Assembly (NCBI GenBank): GCA_902834555.1
Contig: CADFJN010000004.1
Location: forward strand, 1-64,000
DNA: 64,000 bases
Direction of reading: 5' to 3'
Origin: Atopobiaceae bacterium
GTDB taxonomy: Bacteria > Actinomycetota > Coriobacteriia > Coriobacteriales > Atopobiaceae
Position numbers and translations under genes: made by a program. The stretch's first letter is position 1. Each line of letters begins with the position of its first letter. Under the pieces are notes generated by a model. That model did not search any database. It was not told the origin of the DNA and worked only from the letters and a program-made list of their open reading frames with translations. Of this stretch, positions 32,167 through 41,110 are shown in pieces.

Positions 32167-33510
32167 ATGCCCACAAACAACCAGATCAACGAGAAGCCCC
32201 ATCGCCGCGCGGCGCACTTCCGTGCGCCCGAGGAGGGATTGCAGGGGACCAACGCTGCTTCTCCGAGGCAGTCTCCTGCTGCCGCGACTAGCCGCCCGGC
32301 CAGCCGTTCGGCTGCGACTCGGCGCGCAGGTGCGTCGACTCCTGGGTCCACCGGTGCCATTGGCGGCACGACAAGCCACGTCTCTGCTCGCACCGCTGCT
32401 GCTACCAGGCGTGCCGGTGACCAGGGCAGGGGTCACAGGCGTGGTGGGAATGGCCGGGGCACGGGTCCTAAGGGCATCGCCGTCATCGTGGCCATTCTCG
32501 CAGGCGTGGCTGTGTTTGTCGCTCTTTTCTTTGTCCTGGTGCTTCCCAGGCTTACCAAGGGGGCTGACTCTGGTGGCACGCAGGTAGCTGCTGGGCAGGA
32601 GGTCGAGGTCACCATTCCCGACGGCTCGACCACGGCAAGCATCGCGTCCATTCTCCAGGATGCGGGGGTCATCTCGGATGCCTCCTCCTTCCTCCAGGAG
32701 GTCCAGAAGCAAAACGTCGAGCAAAAGCTCAAGAGCGGCACATACTCCCTGCTCACCGGCTCCTCTGATGCAAACGTGATCAACCAGCTTATGGCAGGTC
32801 CCAACTCCACGGCCTCGACGCTGCAGGTTCCCGAGGGATACACCGTGTCGCAGATCGCCTCGCTTGTGGAGGAGAAGTTCGGCATCTCCTCCAGCGACTT
32901 TATCGCCCAGGCCAAGGCATCCAACTACGTGGCGGACTACCCGTTCCTCTCCGAGGCGGTAAACGACTCGCTTGAGGGCTTCCTCTTCCCCAAGACCTAT
33001 GACTTTGCGGGCCAGACCGTCACGTCAGACTCGATCATCCGCGCTATGCTCAGCCAGTATCAGGTCGAGATTGCCACGCTCGACCTCGACACCGCGCGCC
33101 AGGCTTTGGAAGCGCGCTACGGCACGACGTTTTCCAACTACGACGTGCTCACCATGGCGTCAATCATCGAGAAGGAAGCCCTGACCGAGGATGACCGCCC
33201 GCTCATCTCGTCGGTCTTCTACAACCGCATTGCTGCTAGTATGCCGCTTCAGAGCGACGCCACGCTTGCATACACGCTCGGCCGCGAGGTTACCGCAGAC
33301 GACCTCACCCAGGACGACCCCTACAACACCTACACCAACATGGGGCTCACACCCACGCCCATCTGCAATCCTGGCCTGGCCTCGCTCACTGCAGCGGCTA
33401 GCCCAGAGGACACCGGCTACTACTACTTCTACATCACAAGCTCGGTGCACGCCTTCTCCGAGACGTACGAGCAGCACGAGCAGGTCATTGCCCAGAACTC
33501 GGGGGCGTGA
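32167..33510 (+). CDS. mltG: Endolytic murein transglycosylase MltG
   Basis: 447 residues. A cytoplasmic Ser/Thr/Arg-rich N-terminus of about 95 residues, one membrane helix (GIAVIVAILAGVAVFVALFF), a LysM-like domain, then the YceG domain with the catalytic Glu in MASIIEKEALTEDDRP and the C-terminal YNTYTNMGLTPTPICNPGL. MltG cuts nascent glycan strands and probably ends their growth. AGAGGC precedes the ATG. It ends four bases after yqeG begins. Confidence 0.95.
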   Translation: MPTNNQINEKPHRRAAHFRAPEEGLQGTNAASPRQSPAAATSRPASRSAATRRAGASTPGSTGAIGGTTSHVSARTAAATRRAGDQGRGHRRGGNGRGTGPKGIAVIVAILAGVAVFVALFFVLVLPRLTKGADSGGTQVAAGQEVEVTIPDGSTTASIASILQDAGVISDASSFLQEVQKQNVEQKLKSGTYSLLTGSSDANVINQLMAGPNSTASTLQVPEGYTVSQIASLVEEKFGISSSDFIAQAKASNYVADYPFLSEAVNDSLEGFLFPKTYDFAGQTVTSDSIIRAMLSQYQVEIATLDLDTARQALEARYGTTFSNYDVLTMASIIEKEALTEDDRPLISSVFYNRIAASMPLQSDATLAYTLGREVTADDLTQDDPYNTYTNMGLTPTPICNPGLASLTAAASPEDTGYYYFYITSSVHAFSETYEQHEQVIAQNSGA

Positions 33511-34061
33511 GTGCCATGGCGCTTGGATCCCTCTCGCCCTTCCGAGCCACCCGCTACGTTGCCTCGGTTGACCTGATTGACATTGACGCGCTGGTTGCCG
33601 CGGGTGTGCGGCTGGTCCTTCTCGACCGCGACAACACCTGTGTGCCCAGGGACACCCACGTGGCGCCGCCGGCCGTGAAGGCGTGGCTTGAGCGCCTGCG
33701 TGAGGCAGGGATCTCGACGTGCCTGCTCTCGAACAACTTCCACTCGGGCGAGGTCGCGGCCTCCGCGTGCGAGCTTGGCTGTCCCGTGGTCGACCACGCC
33801 ATGAAGCCTGCGCCCTTCTCGGCATGGGTTGCCATGGCGCGCATGGGCGTGGGACCCGAGCAGACGGTCATTGTGGGCGACCAGGTCTTCACCGACGTCC
33901 TTGCCGGCAACCTTGCGGGCGTGCGCACCATCCTGGTGCGGCCGCAGTCGCGCCGTGACCTCTGGTACACGCAGATCTTTAGGCTGGGGGAGGCGCTCGT
34001 GCTGCGCGGTGTCGAGTTCGAGGGCGATGTCCCTGGTACTTCTGACCGCCGTGACGGGTGA
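33507..34061 (+). CDS. YqeG-family HAD IIIA phosphatase
   Basis: 184 residues. HAD motif I is LLDRDNTCVPRD, motif II LLSNNF (Asn in place of the usual S/T region), motif III/IV VGDQVFTDVLAGNLAG. YqeG proteins are small predicted phosphatases; their substrate in bacteria is not known to me, although eukaryotic relatives dephosphorylate phosphatidylglycerophosphate. GTG overlaps the mltG stop as GTGA; ATG at 33516 is an alternative. Reads into aroK. Confidence 0.88.
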   Translation: MSAMALGSLSPFRATRYVASVDLIDIDALVAAGVRLVLLDRDNTCVPRDTHVAPPAVKAWLERLREAGISTCLLSNNFHSGEVAASACELGCPVVDHAMKPAPFSAWVAMARMGVGPEQTVIVGDQVFTDVLAGNLAGVRTILVRPQSRRDLWYTQIFRLGEALVLRGVEFEGDVPGTSDRRDG

Positions 34062-34067
34062 TAGAAT
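34062..34067 (+). promoter_or_regulatory. Candidate extended -10 TGATAGAAT inside the end of yqeG, driving aroK
   Basis: TGATAGAATC spans the yqeG stop and fits the recurrent TANAAT form. It would start transcription near 34074, downstream of the possible GTG start of aroK at 34058, which favours the TTG start at 34109. Confidence 0.45.
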
Positions 34068-34108
34068 CTAGCCCGTCAGGTACGTACGGGAGCAAGGAAG
34101 AACGAGTA

Positions 34109-34648
34109 TTGGACGAGGGTTACGTCATCCACGAGGGCTGCGACCACATCTTCTTCGTGGGGTTTCTTGGCGCAGGCAAATCCACCCTCGCGCGTAACCT
34201 TGGCAAGCTCTTCTGCCGGCCCAATGTGGACACCGACCAGCTGGTTGAGCGGGCGCTTGGCATGAGCGTGTGCGACGTCTTTGCGTCTCGTGGCGAGGAG
34301 GGCTTTCGCGACGAGGAGACCAAGGTCTTGGAGGGCCTCGCGTCGCGAAAGTCCTTGCTGGTGAGCTGCGGCGGGGGAGTGGTCGAGAGGCCTGAGAACT
34401 GCGAGCTCATGCACCGCATGGGCGTGGTGGTCTATCTCGATGGTGACCTGTCTGATTCGCTGCGACAGATGCGCTGTCCCGAGAGGCGCCCCGACCTGGG
34501 CGATGCCTCGCATGCGATGGCGCTCTTCCGGCATCGCCGCCCGCTCTACCAGCAGACGGCCGACATCACCATCGACATTCGAAACAGGACCTTCGAGCAG
34601 GTGGCCAGCGAGTCCGGCCAGCTGCTCTGGGAGAGGGGGCTATTGTGA
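34109..34648 (+). CDS. aroK: Shikimate kinase
   Basis: Phosphorylates shikimate on the way to chorismate. About 179 residues. P-loop GFLGAGKSTLA, DTDQLVE (substrate-binding Asp), GEEGFRDEETKVL and the GGG of VSCGGGVV are the standard shikimate kinase set; RRPLYQQTADITID closes it. Two starts are possible: GTG 34058 overlapping yqeG, or TTG 34109 with AAGGAAG upstream; the latter gives normal length. Its stop overlaps the next start as GTGA. Confidence 0.93.
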   Translation: MDEGYVIHEGCDHIFFVGFLGAGKSTLARNLGKLFCRPNVDTDQLVERALGMSVCDVFASRGEEGFRDEETKVLEGLASRKSLLVSCGGGVVERPENCELMHRMGVVVYLDGDLSDSLRQMRCPERRPDLGDASHAMALFRHRRPLYQQTADITIDIRNRTFEQVASESGQLLWERGLL

Positions 34649-35862
34649 GCGAGAACAGCCAGGCGGTGGACGCCGAGAAGGACGCGGGAAAGCTCGAGGC
34701 CGAGGCTGAGACCGTGGCAGAGACCGAATCCGTGACGAACGAGCCCAAGCCCGAGGATGACGCTACCGTACGCATCCGAGCGAAGCGGCAGTGGGTGAAC
34801 CTCCGTGGCAACTCCCTCGACGCCCGTGTAGGCGATGACCTTGTGGGCAACATGGGCAACGACCTGCGCGCCTATGTGGGCAAGCCCCGCGCTGCGGTGC
34901 TCGCAACCGTGCCCGAGGCCCCGGCAGACGTTGTCGAGACCATTCGTCGCGACCTCTCAGACGTGGGCTTTCTCGTGCACATGGTCGACCTTCCGTCTGG
35001 TCCGGACGCCTCCTCAACCGCGGCGCTCGAGTCCCTGTATGAGGGGATTGCAGAGACCGGTGCAACCGGTGACGATGTTGCCGTTGCCGTGGGCGGCGTT
35101 CGTGCCCTCTCCACGGCGTCGTTTGCCTGCCACACGTGGTGCGGCGGCATGACGCTTGCCGAGGTTCCTCTCGACCCCACAACCGCACTGCTTGCTGGCG
35201 TGACCCCGCTCGCGCTTGACCTGCCGGGCGCAGACCAGATGATCACGCAGGACGGCACTGCGCGCTACGTCTACTGCGACCTCGACGTTATTGACGCCAC
35301 GCGCACCGACGAGGCGGCCCTTTTCGCTCGCGCGCTCTTTGTGGCCAGTGCCATGGCAGATTCCGACAAGACGTTCGGCCGGCTCTTTGACCGCGCCAAC
35401 GACATTGCGGCGCTCGACCGTGCCGCCATCTGCGAGCAGATGGTTGACTGCATGAAGAGCCGTGGCAAGATCATCTCGTCAACCTCCGTGGCAGTGCGCC
35501 AGTCCATCGGCTATGGCACCACGTTCGTGCATGCGCTTCGGCCCCTGGTGGGGAAGGATGTTCCATCCTCGACTCTGCTTGCAGAGGCCATGCGCTTCTC
35601 GGCGCGCCTTTCGGTTGCGCAGGGCGGGTTCTCGGTTGATGACATGCTCACGCAGGATGAGCTGCTTGACCGCCTTGGGCTGGGCTACGTCGAGTGCGAG
35701 GTTGACCCCGAGGCCATGGCCGCCGCGCTCAAGGCCGAGCGCTTCCGCCGTTCGAACAAGTTCATGCTAGAGCTTCCTCGCGCGCTTGGTCGCGTGCGCC
35801 TTGCGGCTGTCGAGGACGACCAACTCGCCGAGCACACGGCTGCGTGGTGCTCCTCGAGGTAA
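34645..35862 (+). CDS. Degenerate 3-dehydroquinate synthase-like protein (aroB position)
   Basis: 405 residues. The first 50 are a charged extension. The rest follows the AroB fold: LEVxxYVGKPRAA...TVPEA, DDVAVAVGGVRALSTASFAC at the NAD loop, and VRQSIGYGTTFVHALRPLVG followed by AMRFSARLSVAQGGFS at the C-terminus. The AroB loop is GGGVVGDLAGF and the metal motif is GHTFGHA; here the equivalent reads GTTFVHA (residues 291-297), so one zinc His is Thr292 and a Gly is Val, while His296 is kept. Catalysis is therefore doubtful. The gene sits in the usual aroB slot between aroK and pepQ, so a scaffold, regulatory or altered-metal role is possible. Confidence 0.7.
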   Translation: MSENSQAVDAEKDAGKLEAEAETVAETESVTNEPKPEDDATVRIRAKRQWVNLRGNSLDARVGDDLVGNMGNDLRAYVGKPRAAVLATVPEAPADVVETIRRDLSDVGFLVHMVDLPSGPDASSTAALESLYEGIAETGATGDDVAVAVGGVRALSTASFACHTWCGGMTLAEVPLDPTTALLAGVTPLALDLPGADQMITQDGTARYVYCDLDVIDATRTDEAALFARALFVASAMADSDKTFGRLFDRANDIAALDRAAICEQMVDCMKSRGKIISSTSVAVRQSIGYGTTFVHALRPLVGKDVPSSTLLAEAMRFSARLSVAQGGFSVDDMLTQDELLDRLGLGYVECEVDPEAMAAALKAERFRRSNKFMLELPRALGRVRLAAVEDDQLAEHTAAWCSSR

Positions 35863-35946
35863 CGCGCTTCTCGTGCACGCCACCCGCTCGCCTGCTGGTG
35901 GCGTTGCTCGTCAATACTGTCCATTTGCAAGAGAGAAGAGAGAATC

Positions 35947-37074
35947 ATGGCAGATGCACAAGCCTGTGCCGCTCGCGTCGAGAGGTTCCGCGCGCTTATG
36001 GCCGAGAGGGGCTACGACGCGGCGATTCTTCGCAACAACCCCGACCTTCGCTGGCTCACCGGTGCCGAGCGCACCTTCGACGACGAGGTTGCCCATACGG
36101 CGTTCGTGACCGCTGACGGGCTGTGGCTTCACACCGACTCGCGCTACTACGGCACGTTCCAGAGCCGCCTTGGCGCGGATACCCCCTGGAAGCTCGACAT
36201 GGACATCGTTTCTCCAGCGTGGTGGGCGGCGCAGCGCATCCGCGAGACCCGCTCGCGCGTCGTGGCCGTTGAGGACACCTGCGACCTCGCGTTCTTCGAC
36301 GCGCTTGGCGAGGAGTGCGCCAAGGCGTCCGTGGCCGCCCTTATGCCGCGCCTCCATGGCGACATTGCTGGGCTGCGCATCGTGAAGGATGCCGAGGAGG
36401 TCGAGCTCATGCGCCACGCGCAATCGATCACCGACGCGGCGTTCGAGCACATCTGCGGCTACATCAAGCCCGGCCTCACCGAGCAGCAGGTGCGTGCCGA
36501 GCTGGAAGGCTGGATGCTCTCCAACGGCGCTGATTCGCTCTCCTTCGACTCGATCATCGCTTCCGGCCCCAACGGGGCAAACCCCCACGCACAGCCCGGC
36601 GAGCGCGTGATCCAGCGCGGTGACATGATCGTGATGGACTATGGCGCCGGCTACCACGACTACCACTCCGACATGACGCGCACGGTTTGCGTGGGCGAGC
36701 CCAGCGACCTCCAGCGCAAGGTCTACGAGGCAACGCGTGCCGCGAACGAGGCATGCGAGGCAGCCATTCACGCTGGCGTCATCGGCCGCGAGATCCACGA
36801 GCTTGCGCACAAGGTCATCTGCGAGGCGGGCTTCCCTGAGTACTGCTTCGTGCACGGCCTAGGCCACGGTGTGGGCCTGGAGATTCACGAGCAGCCCATG
36901 TTCAACATGAGGAACGACAAGCCCATCCCTGCCGGCTCGGTGATTACTGTGGAGCCGGGTACGTACCTGCCTGGTCAGTTTGGCGTGCGCGTGGAGGACT
37001 TTGGCATCGTGACCGAGAACGGCTACGAGGTCTTCACCCAGTCGCCGCACGAGCTGGTGTGCATTCCCTGCTAG
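35947..37074 (+). CDS. pepQ: Xaa-Pro aminopeptidase / proline dipeptidase (M24)
   Basis: 375 residues. The pita-bread metallopeptidase has the five ligands: MDYGA and SDMTRT (two Asp), GLGHGVGLEIHE (His), ITVEPGTY and VRVEDFG (two Glu). The N-terminal creatinase-like domain is present (residues 1-130). It removes N-terminal residues before proline from peptides. AAGAGAGAATC precedes the ATG. In related genomes pepQ is followed by efp; here a PTS is inserted and a terminator-like repeat array follows. Confidence 0.93.
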   Translation: MADAQACAARVERFRALMAERGYDAAILRNNPDLRWLTGAERTFDDEVAHTAFVTADGLWLHTDSRYYGTFQSRLGADTPWKLDMDIVSPAWWAAQRIRETRSRVVAVEDTCDLAFFDALGEECAKASVAALMPRLHGDIAGLRIVKDAEEVELMRHAQSITDAAFEHICGYIKPGLTEQQVRAELEGWMLSNGADSLSFDSIIASGPNGANPHAQPGERVIQRGDMIVMDYGAGYHDYHSDMTRTVCVGEPSDLQRKVYEATRAANEACEAAIHAGVIGREIHELAHKVICEAGFPEYCFVHGLGHGVGLEIHEQPMFNMRNDKPIPAGSVITVEPGTYLPGQFGVRVEDFGIVTENGYEVFTQSPHELVCIPC

Positions 37075-37102
37075 TGTGACGCTTTGCTCGTTTGCGCTTT
37101 TT

Positions 37103-37287
37103 GCCCCTCCGGCGTCATTTCGGCGCCGGAGGGGCTCTTTTGTACGTAGTTGCTGCTGCAACGTGCCCCTCGGCGTCATTCTGGCGCCCGTGGGCGCATC
37201 TCGTACGGGATTGCTGCTGCAACGTGCCCTCCGGCGTCGACTTGACGCCCGGAGACCCATCTCGTGCGTAATCCCTGCGATAACGTC
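37103..37287 (+). repeat. Three tandem ~61-bp palindromic units after pepQ
   Basis: GGCGTC anchors lie at 37111, 37172 and 37233, exactly 61 bases apart. Each unit has a GC-rich half-palindrome (CCCTCCGGCG type) and a TTGCTGCTGCAACGTG or related block. Unit 1 folds into GCCCCTCCGGCG / CGCCGGAGGGGC (37103-37114 and 37124-37135) followed by TCTTTTGT and would terminate pepQ transcription. Later units are increasingly imperfect hairpins. Same family as the arrays at 6119 and 7461. Confidence 0.8.
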
Positions 37288-37299
37288 CCCCGGTCTGCC

Positions 37300-37725
37300 T
37301 GCGGGCGAGCTTTTCGGCCGGCGTATTTTTCGCCTTACATTAAAGAGAGGGATGCTCCTTTGCAATTCTCCGTTCGCGGTAAATGAATCGGTGAACGGCG
37401 TTAGAGAAAACGTATAGTCTGACCTCGTCGTTTTTTGATCTTCTCGTCAAAAAAAGTATCAAGCACAACCGTTAACCATCTTGTATAAACAAATATCTCA
37501 ATGCGGAATTACCATTCAAGCTGGTAATCGGCACGACAAGCAAAGACGCTCGACCAAGTCCTATTTTTCCTAACAACGGTTTTCCGCATAACCGAAAGCT
37601 CGCTATGTTTTATAATGTGAAGCCGGTGTGAACGAGGCGTGAAGGATGGGAGAAAAAAGCATGAATGCCTCTTCACATTTGACGCGTTATCTGTTGGCGG
37701 TACGAGATATGCGTAAGGAGGAAGA
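37300..37725 (+). promoter_or_regulatory. AT-rich regulatory leader of the mannose PTS operon
   Basis: This 426-bp region is much more AT-rich than the surrounding DNA and has no convincing gene. A perfect TATAAT lies at 37611-37616, 110 bases before the IIAB start. Inverted repeats TTTTTTGA/TCAAAAAA (37431-37454) and ATTACC/GGTAAT (37508-37528) could bind regulators, and GTGAA repeats follow the -10. Several layers of control (regulator plus catabolite repression) are plausible, but no known operator is recognised. Confidence 0.55.
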
Positions 37726-38736
37726 ATGGTCAGTATCGTTCTAGCCAGCCACGGCAAGTTCGCCGAGGGAATCATGGAGTCCGGCCAGATGATCTTTGGG
37801 CCGCAGAAGGACGTCGCTGCTGTGACCCTGACGCCTGACATGGGTCCCGATGATCTCAAGGCGAAGCTGAAGGATGCCGTCGCATCGTTCGATGAGCAGG
37901 AGCACGTGCTCTTCTTCGTCGACCTTTGGGGCGCCACTCCATTCAACCAGGTCAACGGCCTGCTTGCGAGCGAGGGCCACGAGGACTGGGTCATGGTGAC
38001 GGGCCTCAACCTGCCCATGCTTATCCAGGCCTACGGCGATCGCTTGAGTGAGGACACGGCGGCTGCCATCGCCAAGGATGTCTTCACCGAGGCAAAGAAC
38101 GGCATTCGCATCAAGCCCGAGGAGCTCGAGCCCAAGGAGGCCGCACCTGCGGCTGCTGCGGCACCTGCTGCTGCACCCACCGGCGCCATTCCGGAGGGGA
38201 CAGTCATCGGCGACGGGCACATCAAGATCGTGTTCGCGCGCGTCGATACCCGCCTGCTCCATGGCCAGGTGGCAACCACCTGGACCAAGGCGGCCAACCC
38301 CGACCGCATCATTGTCTGCTCCGATGGCGTTGCCTCGGACCAGCTTCGCAAGACCATGATTATCCAGGCGGCTCCTCCGGGAGTCCACGTGCACGTGGTT
38401 CCCATCAAGAAGATCTGCGAGATCGCGAAGGACCCCCGCTTTGGCAACACGCATGCCATGCTCCTCTTCGAGACCCCGCAGGACGCCCTCCGTGCCATCG
38501 AGGGCGGCGTGCCCGTCAAGAAGCTCAACCTTGGCTCCATGGCCCACTCTGTGGGCAAGGTCGTCGTGACCAACGCGCTCGCCATGGACCAGGACGACGT
38601 TGACACCCTCGAAAAGATCAAGTCCAAGGGCGTCGAGTTCGACATCCGCAAGGTCCCGGCCGACAAGGCGGAGTCCTACGACGCCGTCATTAAGAAGGCT
38701 AAGGACGAGCTTGCCGCGCAGGCAGCCAACAAGTAG
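37726..38736 (+). CDS. manX: Mannose-family PTS component IIAB
   Basis: 336 residues. IIA domain with the phospho-His in SIVLASHGKFAEG (His near residue 9), then an Ala/Pro linker (EAAPAAAAAPAAAPTGAIPE) and the IIB domain with phospho-His in VDTRLLHGQVATTW. Phosphate passes from HPr to IIA, IIB and the incoming sugar. Fused IIAB is the E. coli ManX arrangement. AAGGAGGAAG precedes the ATG. Heads manXYZ-ManO; the sugar may be mannose, glucose, fructose or an amino sugar. Confidence 0.95.
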   Translation: MVSIVLASHGKFAEGIMESGQMIFGPQKDVAAVTLTPDMGPDDLKAKLKDAVASFDEQEHVLFFVDLWGATPFNQVNGLLASEGHEDWVMVTGLNLPMLIQAYGDRLSEDTAAAIAKDVFTEAKNGIRIKPEELEPKEAAPAAAAAPAAAPTGAIPEGTVIGDGHIKIVFARVDTRLLHGQVATTWTKAANPDRIIVCSDGVASDQLRKTMIIQAAPPGVHVHVVPIKKICEIAKDPRFGNTHAMLLFETPQDALRAIEGGVPVKKLNLGSMAHSVGKVVVTNALAMDQDDVDTLEKIKSKGVEFDIRKVPADKAESYDAVIKKAKDELAAQAANK

Positions 38737-38751
38737 GGATAAGGAGGGGCT

Positions 38752-39567
38752 ATGTCACCAATATCAGTCTTGCTCGTGATTATTGTTGCCTTCCTGGCAG
38801 GCATGGAGGGCATCCTCGACGAGTGGGAGTTCCACCAGCCTCTGGTCGCATGCACGCTCATTGGTCTTGTGACCGGTCACCCCACGGAGGGAATCCTCCT
38901 GGGCGGCTCGCTTCAGATGATTGCCCTTGGTTGGGCCAACATCGGCGCTGCCGTCGCTCCTGATGCGGCTCTCGCCTCCGTCGCCTCCGCCATCCTGATG
39001 GTTATCGCCATCAACGGCGGCTCCGACCCCACCGAGGCCATGACCACCTCCATCGCCGTCGCCGTGCCTCTGTCCGTCGCTGGCCTCTTCCTCACCATGG
39101 TCTGCCGCACCATCGCAACGGCTATGGTCCACGGCATGGACAAGTGCGCCGAGAATGACGACATGGCCGGCATCGAGCGTTGGCAGATCGTCGCAATCTG
39201 CATGCAGGGTGCCCGTATCGCCATCCCGGCCGCAGCCCTCTGCTTCATCCCCGGCGACGCCGTGACTGCGGCTCTTAACGCTATGCCCGCTTGGCTCTCT
39301 GGCGGCATGGCCGTTGGCGGCGGCATGGTCTGCTGCGTGGGCTACGCCATGGTCATCAACATGATGGCCACCAAGGAGGTCTGGCCCTTCTTCGCGCTCG
39401 GCTTCGTTCTCGCTGCCATTTCCCAGCTCACCCTTATCGCCCTTGGCGTCATTGGTCTCTCCCTGGCCTTCATCTACCTTGGCCTCAAGGAGTACGCCAA
39501 GCAGAACGGCGGTTCCGGTGCCGTGGGCTCCGGCGACCCGCTGGGCGACATCATCGACAACTACTAG
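38752..39567 (+). CDS. manY: Mannose-family PTS membrane component IIC
   Basis: 271 residues, about seven to eight membrane segments, starting ISVLLVIIVAFLAGMEGILD, with GLVTGHPTEGILLGGSLQMI as the family motif. With IID it forms the sugar channel. Ribosome binding site AAGGAGGGGC, 15 bases after manX. Confidence 0.95.
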   Translation: MSPISVLLVIIVAFLAGMEGILDEWEFHQPLVACTLIGLVTGHPTEGILLGGSLQMIALGWANIGAAVAPDAALASVASAILMVIAINGGSDPTEAMTTSIAVAVPLSVAGLFLTMVCRTIATAMVHGMDKCAENDDMAGIERWQIVAICMQGARIAIPAAALCFIPGDAVTAALNAMPAWLSGGMAVGGGMVCCVGYAMVINMMATKEVWPFFALGFVLAAISQLTLIALGVIGLSLAFIYLGLKEYAKQNGGSGAVGSGDPLGDIIDNY

Positions 39568-39591
39568 GCTAGCAAGGGAGTGTGATTAGCA

Positions 39592-40524
39592 ATGGCAGAA
39601 GAGATTCAGGAGAAGGGCATCCACCTTACCAAGCAGGATCGCCTTGCAGTCTTCAACCGTCACCAGTATCTGCAGGGCTCGTGGAACTACGAGCGTATGC
39701 AGAACGGCGGCTGGTGCTACGCCATGATCCCTGCGATTAAGAAGCTCTATCCCAACAGGGATGACCAGATCGCGGCCCTGAAGCGTCACCTCGAGTTCTA
39801 CAACACGCACCCGTACGTCTCCGCCCCCGTCATCGGCGTTACCCTCGCCCTCGAGGAGGGCCGCGCCAACGGCGAGCCCATCGACGACGTCACCATTCAG
39901 GGCGTCAAGGTTGGTATGATGGGTCCTCTCGCCGGCGTCGGCGACCCTGTCTTCTGGTATACGGTGCGCCCGCTGCTGGGTGCCCTTGGTGCCTCCCTGG
40001 CACTGGGCGGCTCTCCGCTTGGCCCCATCCTGTTCTTCGTGCTCTGGAACGTCATCCGCCTTGCATTCCTCTGGTACACCCAGGAGGCTGGCTACAGGGC
40101 CGGTGCCGACATCTCGAAGGACCTCTCGGGCGGCAAGCTTGGCAAGATCACCGAGGGCGCTTCCATCCTTGGTATGTTCGTCATTGGTGCTCTGGTCGAG
40201 CGCTGGGTCACCATCAGCTTCAAGCCGGTTGTCTCCACGATTCAGCAGCAGGCTGGTGCCTATATTGACTGGTCGACCATCACCGGCGATGCCGAGGGCA
40301 TCAAGAGCGCGCTCGCGCAGTACGCCTCGCTCGGTGCCAACGGCCTTGACCAGATGAAGGTCACCACCCTCCAGCAGAACCTCGACTCCCTGATCCCCGG
40401 CCTCGCAGCCGTGGCCCTCACGCTGTTCGTGTGCAAGCTGCTGAAGAAGAACGTCTCGCCGATCGTTATCATCCTCGCCCTCTTTGGCGTGGGCATCGTC
40501 GGCCGCCTCATCGGCCTGCTCTAG
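39592..40524 (+). CDS. manZ: Mannose-family PTS membrane component IID
   Basis: 310 residues. QGSWNYERMQNGGWCYAMIP and the cytosolic FYNTHPYVSAPVIGVTLALE segment are ManZ fingerprints; VKVGMMGPLAGVGDPVFWYT leads into the membrane part, with hydrophobic segments to the end. The IIC-IID complex translocates the sugar. It is followed by a terminator, then ManO. Confidence 0.95.
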   Translation: MAEEIQEKGIHLTKQDRLAVFNRHQYLQGSWNYERMQNGGWCYAMIPAIKKLYPNRDDQIAALKRHLEFYNTHPYVSAPVIGVTLALEEGRANGEPIDDVTIQGVKVGMMGPLAGVGDPVFWYTVRPLLGALGASLALGGSPLGPILFFVLWNVIRLAFLWYTQEAGYRAGADISKDLSGGKLGKITEGASILGMFVIGALVERWVTISFKPVVSTIQQQAGAYIDWSTITGDAEGIKSALAQYASLGANGLDQMKVTTLQQNLDSLIPGLAAVALTLFVCKLLKKNVSPIVIILALFGVGIVGRLIGLL

Positions 40525-40578
40525 GCTTCTGCTCCGGGCATCCGGACGTCGCGTCGACGAGAATGGCGCATACTGTGG

Positions 40579-40618
40579 GCCGCACCCTGCTACGCTGGTG
40601 GGGTGCGGCTCCGTTTTT
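40579..40618 (+). terminator. Terminator after manZ
   Basis: GCCGCACCC (40579-40587) pairs with GGGTGCGGC (40601-40609), 13-nt loop, then TCCGTTTTT. It separates the PTS structural genes from ManO, so ManO may be transcribed at a lower level or from its own promoter. Confidence 0.8.
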
Positions 40619-40687
40619 GCTGGGGGAAGGGTGCGGCGGCTGTTATCGCCGTTGCCTGTAGTACGGAATCGAGGAGGGTGCCACCAC

Positions 40688-41077
40688 ATGGCGCAGTCTC
40701 AGAACACAAAGGTCGACTACACGGACCGGGCGACCAACCTCGACGGGCTCACTTCCGGCGGAAACGTGATGCTGGGCGACGTGGCCTTCGAGTACTACAA
40801 CGAGAAGAACGTCGAGGACTACATCCAGATTCCTTGGGACGAGGTCGATTACGTCTCGGCGTCGGTTATTGCGAAGAAGACGATTCCCCGCTTCGCCATC
40901 TTCGTGAAGGACGGCCGTCACTTTACCTTCTCGACTGGCGACAACAAGGCATGCCTGCGCGCCATCCGCGAGCACGTGCCTGCGGATCACCTTTTGCGCT
41001 CGCCTTCCTTTTTCCAGGTTGTTGGGGCTGGGGCAAAGGGACTGTGGAACAACACCATCGGCCGTCTGGGACACTAG
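40688..41077 (+). CDS. DUF956 / ManO family protein
   Basis: 129 residues. Short proteins of this type (FEYYNEKNVEDYIQIPWDEVD, KKTIPRFAIFVKDGRHFTF) are encoded next to mannose PTS genes in lactobacilli and Coriobacteriia and are called ManO; their molecular role is not known to me. Location just after manXYZ supports the assignment. GAGGGTGCC precedes the ATG with weak spacing. Confidence 0.8.
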   Translation: MAQSQNTKVDYTDRATNLDGLTSGGNVMLGDVAFEYYNEKNVEDYIQIPWDEVDYVSASVIAKKTIPRFAIFVKDGRHFTFSTGDNKACLRAIREHVPADHLLRSPSFFQVVGAGAKGLWNNTIGRLGH

Positions 41078-41110
41078 GGCGAGGAGGGCGCTGAGGCCGC
41101 CGGCAGAAAC

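Noticed and set aside
37103..37287. Possible CRISPR array from three 61-bp units
   Set aside because: Repeats diverge and contain no regular spacers; better described as tandem palindromic units.
37076..37417. 113-codon plus-strand ORF after pepQ
   Set aside because: It runs through the 61-bp repeats and the AT-rich leader, so it is unlikely to be coding.
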